Below, one piece after another: positions 28,808 to 38,172 of a stretch of DNA of 45,077 nucleotides; within the stretch, counting starts at the first letter, position 1; every line of letters begins with the position of its first letter. The notes under the pieces are model-generated. The model worked only from the letters and a program-made list of their open reading frames with translations, did not search any database and was not told the origin of the DNA. The DNA lies in the NCBI GenBank assembly GCA_017443405.1, contig JAFRXS010000014.1, positions 1 through 45,077 on the forward strand. Direction: 5' to 3'. A program made the translations under genes and the position numbers. The DNA comes from Clostridia bacterium (GTDB lineage: Bacteria; Bacillota; Clostridia; Oscillospirales; Acutalibacteraceae).

Positions 28808-31056
28808 AGGATAAGATAATAAAACTGCTCGGAGACGTAAAGCTCTACTGGAAGGTCCCGCCCAAGGGCAGGTACATGAGCTTCAAGGAGATAGCCTCGC
28901 TGTCCTTCGGCGGCATAGGCGTCAGGCTGATAGTTTACACTATCAGTCAGATGATGATCTCCGTCGGCAACGTGCTTATCGGCAACACGATAGGCATCGA
29001 TCCTTCTTCTCTGTACGTCATTTACATAATCAGCGTGCTGTCCGCCTTCCCGCTGACTGCGCTGCGGGCGAGGATGATAGACAATACCCGCTCGATGAAG
29101 GGCAAATACAGACCCTACCTCATCTCGATGGGCATACCGACGGTCTTGCTCGGCGCGGGCTTCATGTGGATGCCGTACGAAAGAATGAGCGTCGTCATGA
29201 AATGCGCCTCGGTGCTCGCTTTCAACATCGGCTTCCAGTTCTTCTTCAGGTTCTATAACGACGCTTACGACAGTCTGATTAACGTCCTATCGCCCAACAG
29301 TATCGAGCGCTCGGACGTGCTTTCCATCAAGAGCGTGGTCGAAAATCTGTCGCCGTCTATAGTAAGCATTTTTTTGCCGCTCGTGGCAAAGGCGATAACA
29401 GGCGACGACACGCTTTACGACCTGAAGATATACAGGGTGCTTTTTCCGCCGATGCTTCTGGTCGGCTTCCTTATCTCGGTCATAGTTTACGTCAACACCG
29501 AGGAGAAGATAGTCCGGGCAAAGACGCACGTCATCGGCATGAAATTCTCGGACGCCTTCAGGGCGGTCGCGAGAAACAAGTATTTCTGGATCATATCTCT
29601 TGCCGGCTGGCTCGGTTTCCTCGAAGGCTCGTTCGGCAGTATACTGGGCTGGATGTACAACTATCAGCACGCGGCGACCGCGGCGCAGTACTCGCTTATA
29701 ACCGCGATATCCGGCAACGCCTCGTTCTGGCCCAATCTCGTCGCTCCGTTCTTTATCAGAAAGTACGGCAAAAAGAAGATACTCGTTTTTACCAATCTTC
29801 TGAATATCGGGTTTATACTCCTCATGCTTCCGATAGTCAGGATGACGGGTTCAAAAAGCATCATCTGGCTGCTGTTGGGCTGCACGTTCGTCAATCAGTT
29901 CATAACGTCGCTCGGTCATCTGCTGAACCCGAGCGTGAACGCCGATATAAGGGACTATCAACAGTACGTGTCCGGCGAGCGCATAGACGGTATGTTCGCC
30001 GCCGTCGGCCTTATAGGGGAGATCATCACGCTGGCGACGGGCTTCGTTCTCCCGACGCTTTACTCGCGCTCGGGGCTCAACGCTGCCGTCGCTCTGTCTC
30101 TGGGCTACGACGGCTCGAACGTCTACGACGTGCTTTACGATCAGTCGTATTTCGTCAGGATCAGCAGCGTGCTCATAGTCGCGTCGGTCATCGGCGCCGT
30201 CCTCAACGTGCTGCCGATGTTCTTCTACGACCTTACGGAAACGAAGCAGAAAGCGATGGTCAAGGTGCTGAAGATCAGAGCTCTCTTTGAGGACAGGGCA
30301 AACAACGTCCTGAACGACGAAAAGCTTTGCGAAACGGTCGAGATCATCAACTCCGCGAGGGAACACGCGGGCAAAGACCTGCTCCCGACGGACAAAAAGA
30401 AGTTATCGAAGCAGCAGAGAAAGCAAAACATCATTGAAAACGAGGAGATCGAAATCGCGAAAATCGTCAATGAGGAATTGACGAAATACGAAACAGAATA
30501 CGGAAAGTTCAAGCTTGAGAATTCAAGGGCGGTCGTCGCCGCGGGGCTCGACGGCTCCGTTTCGGCGTTCTCGCTGACGCGCGCGCAGGCAAAGGCGATG
30601 CCGCGAACGACTCAGGCCGAGAAGGAAAGGCGCAACGACGCGCTTTTGTCCGTTTCCGACCATAAGGCGGCCGTCAGGGCGAGGAAGAAATACTTCCCCG
30701 ACGGAATAAAGGAATTCGACAGCTCCGTTTTCGACGGGCTTTTCGCGTCGGAGGACGCGCTCGAAAGGGAGATACACGACGCTCTCATGGCGGTAAAAGG
30801 GGCGAGAGAGCACAATGACCGCGGCGAAGCGCGAGAGCTTAAAAAGCAGGTCGAGGCGCTGCGCGTGAAACGCTCTCTCGTGCAGCGGGAGATCAAAAAG
30901 GCGACGGACGGCTACTCCGTCTATTACCGCGCGGCGAAGCCGTATCTCGACGCGAAGCGCACGCTGTCGCAGGCGGAAAACTACGAAAGGCTCGACGATC
31001 TGATGAGCCTTTACTGCGAAGCGAAAGAACGGATAGAGGCGAAAAATGCTCGGTAA
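28804..31056 (+). CDS. GPH-family (MFS_2) sugar symporter with long soluble C-terminal extension, copy 1
   Basis: A 750-residue membrane protein. Residues about 30-475 contain about 12 hydrophobic helices and the loops of the glycoside-pentoside-hexuronide:cation symporters, for example RARMIDNTRSMKGKYRPYL after the second or third helix and DIRDYQQYVSGERIDG before a late helix. Such transporters bring in oligosaccharides or glycosides with Na+ or H+. The remaining 270 residues (about 480-750) are hydrophilic, rich in Lys, Glu and Arg, and helical, with coiled-coil-like stretches. Typical family members stop near 450-500 residues, so this extension is unusual. GTG start, overlapping the GH30 stop by four bases; overlaps the GH2 gene by 11 bases. 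A paralogue with the same build is at 34838. Confidence 0.87.
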   Translation: MKDKIIKLLGDVKLYWKVPPKGRYMSFKEIASLSFGGIGVRLIVYTISQMMISVGNVLIGNTIGIDPSSLYVIYIISVLSAFPLTALRARMIDNTRSMKGKYRPYLISMGIPTVLLGAGFMWMPYERMSVVMKCASVLAFNIGFQFFFRFYNDAYDSLINVLSPNSIERSDVLSIKSVVENLSPSIVSIFLPLVAKAITGDDTLYDLKIYRVLFPPMLLVGFLISVIVYVNTEEKIVRAKTHVIGMKFSDAFRAVARNKYFWIISLAGWLGFLEGSFGSILGWMYNYQHAATAAQYSLITAISGNASFWPNLVAPFFIRKYGKKKILVFTNLLNIGFILLMLPIVRMTGSKSIIWLLLGCTFVNQFITSLGHLLNPSVNADIRDYQQYVSGERIDGMFAAVGLIGEIITLATGFVLPTLYSRSGLNAAVALSLGYDGSNVYDVLYDQSYFVRISSVLIVASVIGAVLNVLPMFFYDLTETKQKAMVKVLKIRALFEDRANNVLNDEKLCETVEIINSAREHAGKDLLPTDKKKLSKQQRKQNIIENEEIEIAKIVNEELTKYETEYGKFKLENSRAVVAAGLDGSVSAFSLTRAQAKAMPRTTQAEKERRNDALLSVSDHKAAVRARKKYFPDGIKEFDSSVFDGLFASEDALEREIHDALMAVKGAREHNDRGEARELKKQVEALRVKRSLVQREIKKATDGYSVYYRAAKPYLDAKRTLSQAENYERLDDLMSLYCEAKERIEAKNAR

Positions 31057-33343
31057 AATACTTCTTGATAAGGATTGGAGATTTCACCTCGGCGACGAGC
31101 CCGACGCCGATTATATGGGCTTTGACGATACCGGGTGGAAAAGCGTAGACCTGCCTCACGACTGGTCGGTAGAACATCCGTTTGACAGATCGTGCTCAAG
31201 CGGAACGGGCTACCTGCCCGGCGGCACCGCCTGGTACAGAAAGCACTTCACGCTGACGGCGGAGTCGGTCGGAAAGCGCGTTTATCTTCTCTTTGAGGGT
31301 GTTTACAGACACTCAAGAGTCTATATCAATTCCAACCACCTCGGCGGCAGAGCCTACGGCTATTCGACCTTCGGCTTCGACGTGAGCGAATTCGTCCGCG
31401 AGGGCGAGAACGTGATAAGCGTCCGAGTCGAGCGTAACGAGACCGCGGACTCCCGGTGGTACACCGGCAGCGGCATATACAGGAACGTATATCTGACCGT
31501 TTCGAATAACGCTTATTTCACACAAAACGGGATATTCATAAGAACGCAAAGCGTCGACTCCGACGGCGCCGCCATACTCTCCGCCGAATATGAAACGGTC
31601 GGCTGCGACGGGGCGGAAGCCGCCGTCGAAGACGAAAACGGCGCGGTGATCGCACGGTCCGAAGCGTCGGGAGAGTCGGGAAGACTTGAGCTGAGAGTCG
31701 AAAACGCGAAGCTCTGGTCGCCGGACAGTCCGTATCTTTATAATATCCGCTTCACGGCCTTTTCGGGCGGCGCGAAGAGCGACGAGGAGGTCATACCGTT
31801 CGGTATCAGAACTATCCGTTTCGACGCGGATAAGGGCTTTTTCCTGAACGGGATAAACATGAAGCTGAAAGGTGTCTGCGTGCATCACGACGCGGGCGCG
31901 CTCGGCGCCGCCGTCCCTCCCGCCGTATGGGAGAGACGTTTAACTGCGTTCAAAGACGCGGGCTGCAATGCTCTGCGCACGGCGCACAATCCCCCCGATC
32001 CTGCACTTCTGGACCTATGCGACAGGCTCGGTTTCCTCGTCATGGACGAGGCGTTCGACGAGTGGGAGGGCGCGAAAAACAAGTGGTGGCAGGGGCACAA
32101 CGTCTATCCGCCCAAGCGTTTCGGATACGCCGAGGATTTTCCCCTCTGGCACAGGGCGGACCTTGAGGACATGATAAAGCGCGACCGCAACCACCCCTGC
32201 GTGATACTCTGGTCGATAGGCAACGAGATAGACTATCCCAACGACCCCTACGTCACGCCGCTGTTTGACGAGGTGCTTGGCAACAACGATAACGGCAAGC
32301 CCGCCTCCGAGAGGAGATACGACCCCAAAAAGCCCGACGCCAAAAGGCTCGCGACGGTCGCGAAGGAGCTTATCGGCATCGTTCACTCGGTCGATACCTC
32401 ACGGCCCGCGCTGTCCGCTATGTCTTTTCCGGAGCTTTCTACCCGCACGGGCTTTGCCGGCACGCTCGACGTCTGGGGCTATAATTACCGGGAGAAGCTT
32501 TACGAAGAGGATCACGGGCGTTTCCCCGATAAGGTCATCTTCGGCAGCGAGAATTCGCACTCTGCGTCGGCGTGGTACGCGGTCCGGGACAACGACTTTA
32601 TCTGCGGTCAGTTCCTGTGGACGGGCGTCGACTTTCTCGGCGAATGCCGCGGCTGGCCCGTGAGGATATCGCAGGCGGGCTTGCTCGACCTCTGCGGTTT
32701 CAAAAAGCCGCTTTTCTATCAGCGGAAGGCGCTCTGGACAGACGAACCTTTCGTGAAGATAGCCGTGTCGAAAGGGGAGCGGGAAAACACTTCCGTCTGG
32801 ACGGACCGCTTCGTCTACTCCGGCAGGGACGGCGAAAAGACGCAGGTGAGCTGCTATACGAACCGCGGCGCCGTCGAGCTTTTCCTCAACGGCAGGAGCC
32901 TCGGTAAAAAAGAACTCGCGGCGTGCGACGGCGGCAGGGCGGTCTTTGAGATACCCTTTGAAAAAGGAACGCTGAAGGCCGTGACAGACGGCGCGGAGGA
33001 CGTCCTCGCGACTCCCGGACAGGCATGCGGACTGAAGCTCGAGCCGTATATTTCGGGAAATATCGCTCAGGTGGAAGTCAGCCTGACGGACGAGGACGGA
33101 AACGTCACGGATGACGACAGGACGGTGAGCTACCGCCTTTCCGGCGGAGGAAAGATACTCGGTATCGAAAACGGCAAGCCGGATGACCTCACGCCTTATT
33201 ACGAGCCGTTCCGTGCGACCTTCAACGGCAGATCGGTCGTATATATCCGCCTTGATGAAAACGGCGGGCCCGCCGCTCTGACTGCCGCCGCGGACGGCGG
33301 AAACGGGCGGACCGGTGAAATCAAAAGCGTTCTTTCGTTTTGA
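31046..33343 (+). CDS. Glycoside hydrolase family 2 protein (beta-galactosidase-like)
   Basis: A 765-residue cytoplasmic exo-glycosidase. Domains in order: jelly-roll sugar-binding domain (about 1-160, with LPHDWSVEHPF and GTAWYRKHF), Ig-like domain (about 165-258), TIM barrel (about 259-550), a DUF4982-like domain (about 553-660, with KPLFYQRKALWTDEP) and a final beta-sandwich (about 662-760). Catalytic residues: acid/base Glu394 in WSIGNEID and nucleophile Glu502 in IFGSEN; RTAHNPPDP is the family substrate-site motif. Substrate (beta-galactoside, beta-glucuronide or other) cannot be settled from sequence. No signal peptide. The start is coupled to the transporter gene with GAGG six bases upstream. 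Confidence 0.92.
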   Translation: MLGKILLDKDWRFHLGDEPDADYMGFDDTGWKSVDLPHDWSVEHPFDRSCSSGTGYLPGGTAWYRKHFTLTAESVGKRVYLLFEGVYRHSRVYINSNHLGGRAYGYSTFGFDVSEFVREGENVISVRVERNETADSRWYTGSGIYRNVYLTVSNNAYFTQNGIFIRTQSVDSDGAAILSAEYETVGCDGAEAAVEDENGAVIARSEASGESGRLELRVENAKLWSPDSPYLYNIRFTAFSGGAKSDEEVIPFGIRTIRFDADKGFFLNGINMKLKGVCVHHDAGALGAAVPPAVWERRLTAFKDAGCNALRTAHNPPDPALLDLCDRLGFLVMDEAFDEWEGAKNKWWQGHNVYPPKRFGYAEDFPLWHRADLEDMIKRDRNHPCVILWSIGNEIDYPNDPYVTPLFDEVLGNNDNGKPASERRYDPKKPDAKRLATVAKELIGIVHSVDTSRPALSAMSFPELSTRTGFAGTLDVWGYNYREKLYEEDHGRFPDKVIFGSENSHSASAWYAVRDNDFICGQFLWTGVDFLGECRGWPVRISQAGLLDLCGFKKPLFYQRKALWTDEPFVKIAVSKGERENTSVWTDRFVYSGRDGEKTQVSCYTNRGAVELFLNGRSLGKKELAACDGGRAVFEIPFEKGTLKAVTDGAEDVLATPGQACGLKLEPYISGNIAQVEVSLTDEDGNVTDDDRTVSYRLSGGGKILGIENGKPDDLTPYYEPFRATFNGRSVVYIRLDENGGPAALTAAADGGNGRTGEIKSVLSF

Positions 33344-33362
33344 CAGTAAAGGGGGATTCGCA

Positions 33363-34847
33363 GTGGACCGGATAACCGCGGACGGGCTGCATTTTACCGA
33401 TGAGCACGGAAGAAAACGGATCTTCAACGGAATGAATATCGACGATAAGCTGATCGGCGATACCTTTCGTTACGATCTGAACGAGGAGTTTTTCCGTAAG
33501 TACGTTGCCAACGGCTTCAACCTTATCCGCCTCGCCGTCCAATGGGCGAATCTGGAACCGCGGATGGGAGAGTACAGCGAAAGCTATCTTCAGTCGATAG
33601 ACGCGATCTTCCGCCTGGCGGAGCGTTACGGCGTCTACATACTTCTCGATATGCATCAGGATCTGTATTCGGGCTTCGGCGGTATCGGCGGCGGCGACGG
33701 CGCGCCGGACTGGGCTTGCCTTACGGACGGCGCAAGACCGAAGCCCTACAGATTCGTTTGGGCGGAGGCCTACGTCTTCGGCAAATGGGTGCATAACTGC
33801 TTCGATCATTTCTGGAACAACGATCCCGTTGCCGGGAAAGGCCTTCAGGACCGCTACGCCGACCTGTGGAAAATGCTCGCCGCGAGATACGGCGACAGCC
33901 CCGCGCTGTTCGGTTTCGATCTTCTCAACGAACCCGCGCCGGGCTCCGCGGCGAAAAAGATGGCGGCCCGTCTTGCCGCCGGAGGCGTCCGGCAGGCGCT
34001 GTTCAGCCGCAAGATCGACCGTCGCGCCATCTTTTCCGCTCTTGTCGGCAAAGACCGGAAGAAGCTGCTTGATTCGATCCCCGGCGCGATCGTGCGCGAC
34101 GCCGTGAGCGGCGTCGACGCTATGGAGGAACGCTTCGACACCGTATATTACGGTCCGTTCCTGAATAAGATCGCGGCTGCGATCCGTGAAGTCACGCCCA
34201 ACGGGTTCCTGATGATCGAGCAGCCGTATCTCTGTAACGGCGGCGTCAGGCTCAGCGTGCCTCCCATCACGGTGAACGGAAAACGCGAGCCCCTGCAGTG
34301 CTTCGGTCCGCACGCCTACGATATGACGGTGGATACGCCGCTTTACAAATACGCAAACGCCGACCGCGTAAAGGCGTTTTTCGGCGAAATGCGCAATTCC
34401 CAGCTGCGGCTTGAAGTGCCAGCCGTGGTGGGCGAATGGGGCGGATGCAGCGATAACAGGGATACCTCCTGGTTCCCGCACGCGAACGAGCTTCTCGATT
34501 ACTTCGATACTAATTTCTGGGGGCAGCTGTACTGGGATTACCACGGCGACGATATGGACGCGCCGCTGATGGATATGCTCAGCCGTTCCTATCCTGTCGC
34601 CGTCGCGGGGCGCGTCCTGCGTTACGGCCGTTCCCCGCAGCGCGATCGCTTTTCTCTGCGCTACGAGGCGGAGACGGGCGGCGAGACCGTGATCTACGCG
34701 CACGCCCCATGCGAAGTCGAAAGCGGCGGCAGCGTGAGGACGCTCGCTTCGTACCCCAACGGAGCGTCGCTTATCGGCGTCACGGCTGACGGCGGCGAAA
34801 ACGAGATCGTACTCGCGTTCAGGAAAGGAGATACTTCATGGACCTGA
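33363..34847 (+). CDS. Glycoside hydrolase family 5 protein (endoglycoceramidase/cellulase-like)
   Basis: A 494-residue (beta/alpha)8 glycosidase without a signal peptide. It begins with DGLHFTDEHGRKRIFNGMNI, a typical GH5 entry. Catalytic residues: acid/base Glu190 in FDLLNEP and nucleophile Glu358 in VVGEWGG; LLDMHQDLYS and FGPHAYD are further active-site segments. The DMHQD and NEPAPG contexts recall the endoglycoceramidase-type subfamilies (GH5_28/29), but a glycosphingolipid substrate is only a guess. The GTG start at 33363 is chosen because GGGGG lies seven bases upstream and the gene then begins 20 bases after the GH2 stop; an in-frame GTG at 33315 inside the GH2 gene is the alternative. 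The C-terminal beta-sandwich ends at 34847, overlapping the next transporter. Confidence 0.87.
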   Translation: MDRITADGLHFTDEHGRKRIFNGMNIDDKLIGDTFRYDLNEEFFRKYVANGFNLIRLAVQWANLEPRMGEYSESYLQSIDAIFRLAERYGVYILLDMHQDLYSGFGGIGGGDGAPDWACLTDGARPKPYRFVWAEAYVFGKWVHNCFDHFWNNDPVAGKGLQDRYADLWKMLAARYGDSPALFGFDLLNEPAPGSAAKKMAARLAAGGVRQALFSRKIDRRAIFSALVGKDRKKLLDSIPGAIVRDAVSGVDAMEERFDTVYYGPFLNKIAAAIREVTPNGFLMIEQPYLCNGGVRLSVPPITVNGKREPLQCFGPHAYDMTVDTPLYKYANADRVKAFFGEMRNSQLRLEVPAVVGEWGGCSDNRDTSWFPHANELLDYFDTNFWGQLYWDYHGDDMDAPLMDMLSRSYPVAVAGRVLRYGRSPQRDRFSLRYEAETGGETVIYAHAPCEVESGGSVRTLASYPNGASLIGVTADGGENEIVLAFRKGDTSWT

Positions 34848-37012
34848 TAAGCAAGGGCGTCGGTTTGGCAAAGGACGTCGTTACCTACTGGAAAAACCCC
34901 AAGTCGGGGAACTATATGTCTTTCCGCGAGGTGCTGGCGTATTCCGTCGGCGGCTTCGGCGCGTACTCCGTGTTCACGATGGCTCAGGCGCTGCTGCTCT
35001 CCACTACTAACGTGATCATCGGCAACACCATCGGCATCCAGCCGATGCATATGTACGTGATGTATATCATCTCCGTGATCACCAATATCCCGCTCACCAT
35101 GGTCCGCGCGAACATGGTGGACAACGTGAAGTACAAGGAGGGAAAATACCGTCCGTATCTATTGAGGATGGGTATCCCGACCGTCGCGATCTCGCTTCTG
35201 TTCGTGTTCACGCCGTATTCATCCGTCCCGTATATCGTCCGCTGCCTCCTGATCTTCATCTACAACTTCGGTCTGCAGTTTTTCTATAATTTCTTTTACG
35301 ACGCCTATGAGAACCTGATCCACGTTCTTTCGCCGAATTCGCAGGAGCGGACGAATGTAACGGCGATCAAGAGCATGATCTATTCTCTTTCGCCCACCGT
35401 CACGAATTTCGTCACGCCGCTCATCGCCTCAAAGGTCGCCGACGGCAACATGTACGACCTGAGGGTGTATCAGTGGCTCTATCCGTTTATCGCGGTGCTC
35501 GGCGTTGGGCTGCTGATATTGGTTTACGCGCGAACCGAAGAAAAGATCGTTATCGCCAAAACGCATCCGATGAAGATAAAGTTCACGGACGCGCTGCGCG
35601 AGGTGGCTAAAAACAAGTATTTCTGGATCATTTCGCTCGCGGGCTGGCTCGGCTTTCTTGAGACCTGCACCTACGTCGTGCTGCAGTGGCTTTATAACTA
35701 CGCCCACCTGTGCACGCCCGAGCAGTATTCCTTCATCACGCTCATCCGCGGCACCGCCTACAGCTGGGGCATGATCCTCGCCCCGTTCGCGGTCAAGCGC
35801 TGGGGAAAGAAAAAGATACTGATCGTCACCAATCTGGTCAATATCCTCTTCCTCGCGCTGGTATATCCTCTGATGGGCTCGATATGGACGGTACTGCTGT
35901 GTATGTATATGAATTCCGTCGCGGATTCCTTCATCCTGGTGCTCAACCCCGCCATACAGGCGGATATCCGCGATTATCAGCAGTATAAGAGCGGAGAGCG
36001 CATCGACGGCATGTTCGGCGCGGTCGCCCTGATCGGTTCGTTCATAACCATGGCGACAAGTTCTGTTCTGCCCGCCGTCTACGAAAAGTACGGCATCTAT
36101 TCCGGCAACGGCTACGAGAACATGTACGACGTCCTCTACGATACGAACGTTCTGTTCAAGCTCGTGGGCGTGCTGGCGATCCTCTCCGCCGTCGGAGCGG
36201 CGCTGAACGTGATCCCGTTTTTCTTCTACGACCTGACGGAAACGAAGCAGAAAAGCATAATCCGCATACTTAAGCTCCGCGCGGCTATCGAGGATTACGG
36301 CAACGGCGTGCTCTCCGGTGAGGATCTGCAAAGCACAGCCGCGATGGTCCGGGACGCGAGAGTCTGCGTCGCGGCGGGCAAGACGGACGTCGCGGAACTG
36401 AAAAAGCGAAAAGTCCCGCGCGAAGAGCTGAAAGCGGCAGCCGAAGCGAACGAGGAATATGAGATATCAAAAGCCGTTCTCGACGAGATGGAGCGCTTCT
36501 CCACTCCCGCGGCGAAGGCAAGACTCGTCTGGGCAGAGCGCGTCGTTGACGCCGGAGAGGAGGGCATACCGGCGCAAAGCGGGACGGTCCTGAGCGACGC
36601 GAGGGCTCTGCCCGCGGCTTCAGCCGAGGAACGGAAGATACGTAAAGAAGCCGTCGCCGACGCCGGGCTGGAACTGCGCTGCAAAAAAGCCGCCCTTAAG
36701 TATTATCCCGACGGTATCGTTTCGTTCGACGAGACGGCGCTCGACGATCTTTACGAGGAGGAAAAGACGCTCGGTGAAAAGAAGGCGGAGCTTTTAAAGG
36801 AAAAGGCGGACCGTTCGGAGATAGACTCTGTGACTCGGAGGCTTAAGGAGCTTTCCCGTAAGATCAAAGAAGCGCAGACGGAGTATCAGCGGTATATGGA
36901 ATGCACAAAGGCGCTCCGTGAAGCGCGGAAGTATCTGACAGAGGCGAAAAACTACGCGATGATAGCCCAAACAGACGGCTTTTTCGCAGGATGCGGCGAA
37001 ACGGACGGGTGA
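34838..37012 (+). CDS. GPH-family (MFS_2) sugar symporter with long soluble C-terminal extension, copy 2
   Basis: A 724-residue paralogue of the transporter at 28804. The first 465 residues match the same pattern: YWKNPKSGNYMSFREV at the start, VRANMVDNVKYKEGKYRPYL, KNKYFWIISLAGWLGFLE and DIRDYQQYKSGERIDGMFGA. Helices are followed by FFFYDLTETKQKS and a charged helical tail of about 257 residues. The tails of both copies share the pattern YYPDG(I)xxFD and EAKNY, so the extension was present before the duplication. AAAGGAGA lies just upstream of ATG 34838, which overlaps the GH5 stop by 10 bases. It is the last gene of the operon, followed by a hairpin at 37031. The two copies may import different oligosaccharides. 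Confidence 0.87.
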   Translation: MDLISKGVGLAKDVVTYWKNPKSGNYMSFREVLAYSVGGFGAYSVFTMAQALLLSTTNVIIGNTIGIQPMHMYVMYIISVITNIPLTMVRANMVDNVKYKEGKYRPYLLRMGIPTVAISLLFVFTPYSSVPYIVRCLLIFIYNFGLQFFYNFFYDAYENLIHVLSPNSQERTNVTAIKSMIYSLSPTVTNFVTPLIASKVADGNMYDLRVYQWLYPFIAVLGVGLLILVYARTEEKIVIAKTHPMKIKFTDALREVAKNKYFWIISLAGWLGFLETCTYVVLQWLYNYAHLCTPEQYSFITLIRGTAYSWGMILAPFAVKRWGKKKILIVTNLVNILFLALVYPLMGSIWTVLLCMYMNSVADSFILVLNPAIQADIRDYQQYKSGERIDGMFGAVALIGSFITMATSSVLPAVYEKYGIYSGNGYENMYDVLYDTNVLFKLVGVLAILSAVGAALNVIPFFFYDLTETKQKSIIRILKLRAAIEDYGNGVLSGEDLQSTAAMVRDARVCVAAGKTDVAELKKRKVPREELKAAAEANEEYEISKAVLDEMERFSTPAAKARLVWAERVVDAGEEGIPAQSGTVLSDARALPAASAEERKIRKEAVADAGLELRCKKAALKYYPDGIVSFDETALDDLYEEEKTLGEKKAELLKEKADRSEIDSVTRRLKELSRKIKEAQTEYQRYMECTKALREARKYLTEAKNYAMIAQTDGFFAGCGETDG

Positions 37013-37030
37013 CCGAAGCGTTTCAACTTA

Positions 37031-37059
37031 AAGACCCGCGCCGATAAGGCGCGGGTCTT
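37031..37059. terminator. Hairpin between convergent genes, probable bidirectional terminator
   Basis: A 12-bp perfect stem (AAGACCCGCGCC / GGCGCGGGTCTT) with a GATAA loop lies between the second transporter gene (plus) and the ArsR-type gene (minus). T-tracts after it are weak on both strands, but position and stem strength support termination of both units. Confidence 0.75.
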
Positions 37060-37071
37060 CATATTTGCTCG

Positions 37072-37623
37072 TTATTTGATCCGCTCGTACCGGTTCCCGT
37101 CGCGGCGCAGTATGCCCTCGCCGATCATATCCCGGCGGATGGTGCAGTAATCCTCGTGGACGGCGGCGATGATCGCGTTGAGCTCTTTCTCCTCATACAC
37201 GCGCCCGGGCTCGAGCTTCGCGGCGATCTCCTCGTAACAGATCAGCTTTTTTTTGCGCTGTACGGGGATGGCGCGCAGCTTGCCGTATTCAAAGAAGGAC
37301 TGCAGTACCTTCCGGCGGTACTCCGCTTCCCGCTTCTGCTGCTCGTCGGGCAGCTCCGGCGCGTAGGCGACAAGCGCGCCGAGGGTCTGGTCCAGCGCCT
37401 CGCGGCGCAGGGAATACACAGTGTAATACTGTTCCTTGCGGGAGGAAACGAGCCCTGCCTCCTCCAGTTTTTTCATGTGGAATGAGACCGTGGACGGGTT
37501 CAGGTCCAGCCGCTCGGCAAGCAGCTCCGTATAGGTATCGCCCTGCGTCAGCGCCTGCATGATGTTGAGCCGCGAAGCGTCCGAAAGGCATTTGAAGATC
37601 CTGAGCGCGTTTTCCTGCGTCAT
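37072..37623 (-). CDS. ArsR-family transcriptional regulator with C-terminal DUF2087 domain
   Basis: A 183-residue two-domain regulator. Residues about 1-75 form an ArsR-type winged helix-turn-helix (LSDASRLNIMQAL, then LNPSTVSFHMKKLEEAGLVSSRKEQYYTVY, with recognition helix and wing). Residues about 110-183 match DUF2087 (YGKLRAIPVQRKKKLICYEEI, then EKELNAII and YCTIRRDMIGEGILRRDG). No metal-binding Cys pair of classic ArsR/SmtB is visible, so the signal is unknown. Its ATG forms an ATGA overlap with the stop of the small upstream gene, so both are expressed together and the protein probably represses its own promoter at 38003-38031. Confidence 0.88.
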   Translation of the reverse strand: MTQENALRIFKCLSDASRLNIMQALTQGDTYTELLAERLDLNPSTVSFHMKKLEEAGLVSSRKEQYYTVYSLRREALDQTLGALVAYAPELPDEQQKREAEYRRKVLQSFFEYGKLRAIPVQRKKKLICYEEIAAKLEPGRVYEEKELNAIIAAVHEDYCTIRRDMIGEGILRRDGNRYERIK

Positions 37624-37958
37624 GACTTTGCCGCCTCTTCAAAGCGCGCTCTCACCTCCGAAAGCGCGGCGAGCTTCGTCTCCTCTACGGCAACAGCCTT
37701 AACGTCGCCGTGATCTTTCGCTTTCTCAAGCGCTGCGCCCCATTCGTTGCCGAAACGCGCGAACAGCGCGCCGACGGCTGCGCTGCCGCCGCCGGGGCGG
37801 TTCATCTGCACCCTGCTCACGGTCCTGCATACGTCGTAGATATTGGCGCGGACCTTTGCAAAGTCGGCGTCGTCCCGCCGTCCGGCAGCCTCCAGCGCGG
37901 CGATCTCCGCGCGGCAGGCTTCGATACGGCCGTCCAGCCAGCAGTAATAATCGTTCAT
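37620..37958 (-). CDS. Small hypothetical protein, probably helical, in operon with the ArsR-DUF2087 gene
   Basis: A 112-residue protein I cannot assign to a named family. It is rich in Ala, Glu and Arg, with predicted long helices (about 1-50 and 70-112) and a glycine loop MNRPGGGSAAVG between them. No membrane segment or signal peptide. Start ATG 37958 has AAAGAGGTGAT upstream, better than an in-frame ATG at 37979. It is the first gene after a consensus promoter and is translationally coupled to the regulator, so it is either a co-regulator or the target whose level the ArsR protein controls. Confidence 0.7.
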   Translation of the reverse strand: MNDYYCWLDGRIEACRAEIAALEAAGRRDDADFAKVRANIYDVCRTVSRVQMNRPGGGSAAVGALFARFGNEWGAALEKAKDHGDVKAVAVEETKLAALSEVRARFEEAAKS

Positions 37959-37983
37959 ACTTATCACCTCTTTGTGCATCTGA

Positions 37984-38063
37984 TTTGATGATCATCGAAA
38001 TAATTATAGCACGGAAACAGTCGCTTGTCAAGAACTGTTTCGATAAATATCAAAATAAATATC
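37984..38063 (-). promoter_or_regulatory. Sigma-A promoter and operator-like repeats of the ArsR-DUF2087 operon
   Basis: On the minus strand TTGACA (38026-38031), a 17-base spacer and TATAAT (38003-38008). A near-palindrome, TTTGATGATCATCGAAA (37984-38000, core GATGATCATC), covers the expected start of transcription. Upstream of the -35 box the 9-mer ATAAATATC is repeated at 38043-38051 and 38055-38063, 12 bases apart. Both are good candidates for binding sites of the ArsR-type protein. Confidence 0.8.
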
Positions 38064-38172
38064 GGCGCACAAAGAAGAGCAGTACTGAAATAAACCGGAA
38101 ACGCTGTTGGAGAGATCCCCGGACTTTGTTTCGGGGAGGGATAAGATCCGTCCGCAACGTCGGATCTGATTG

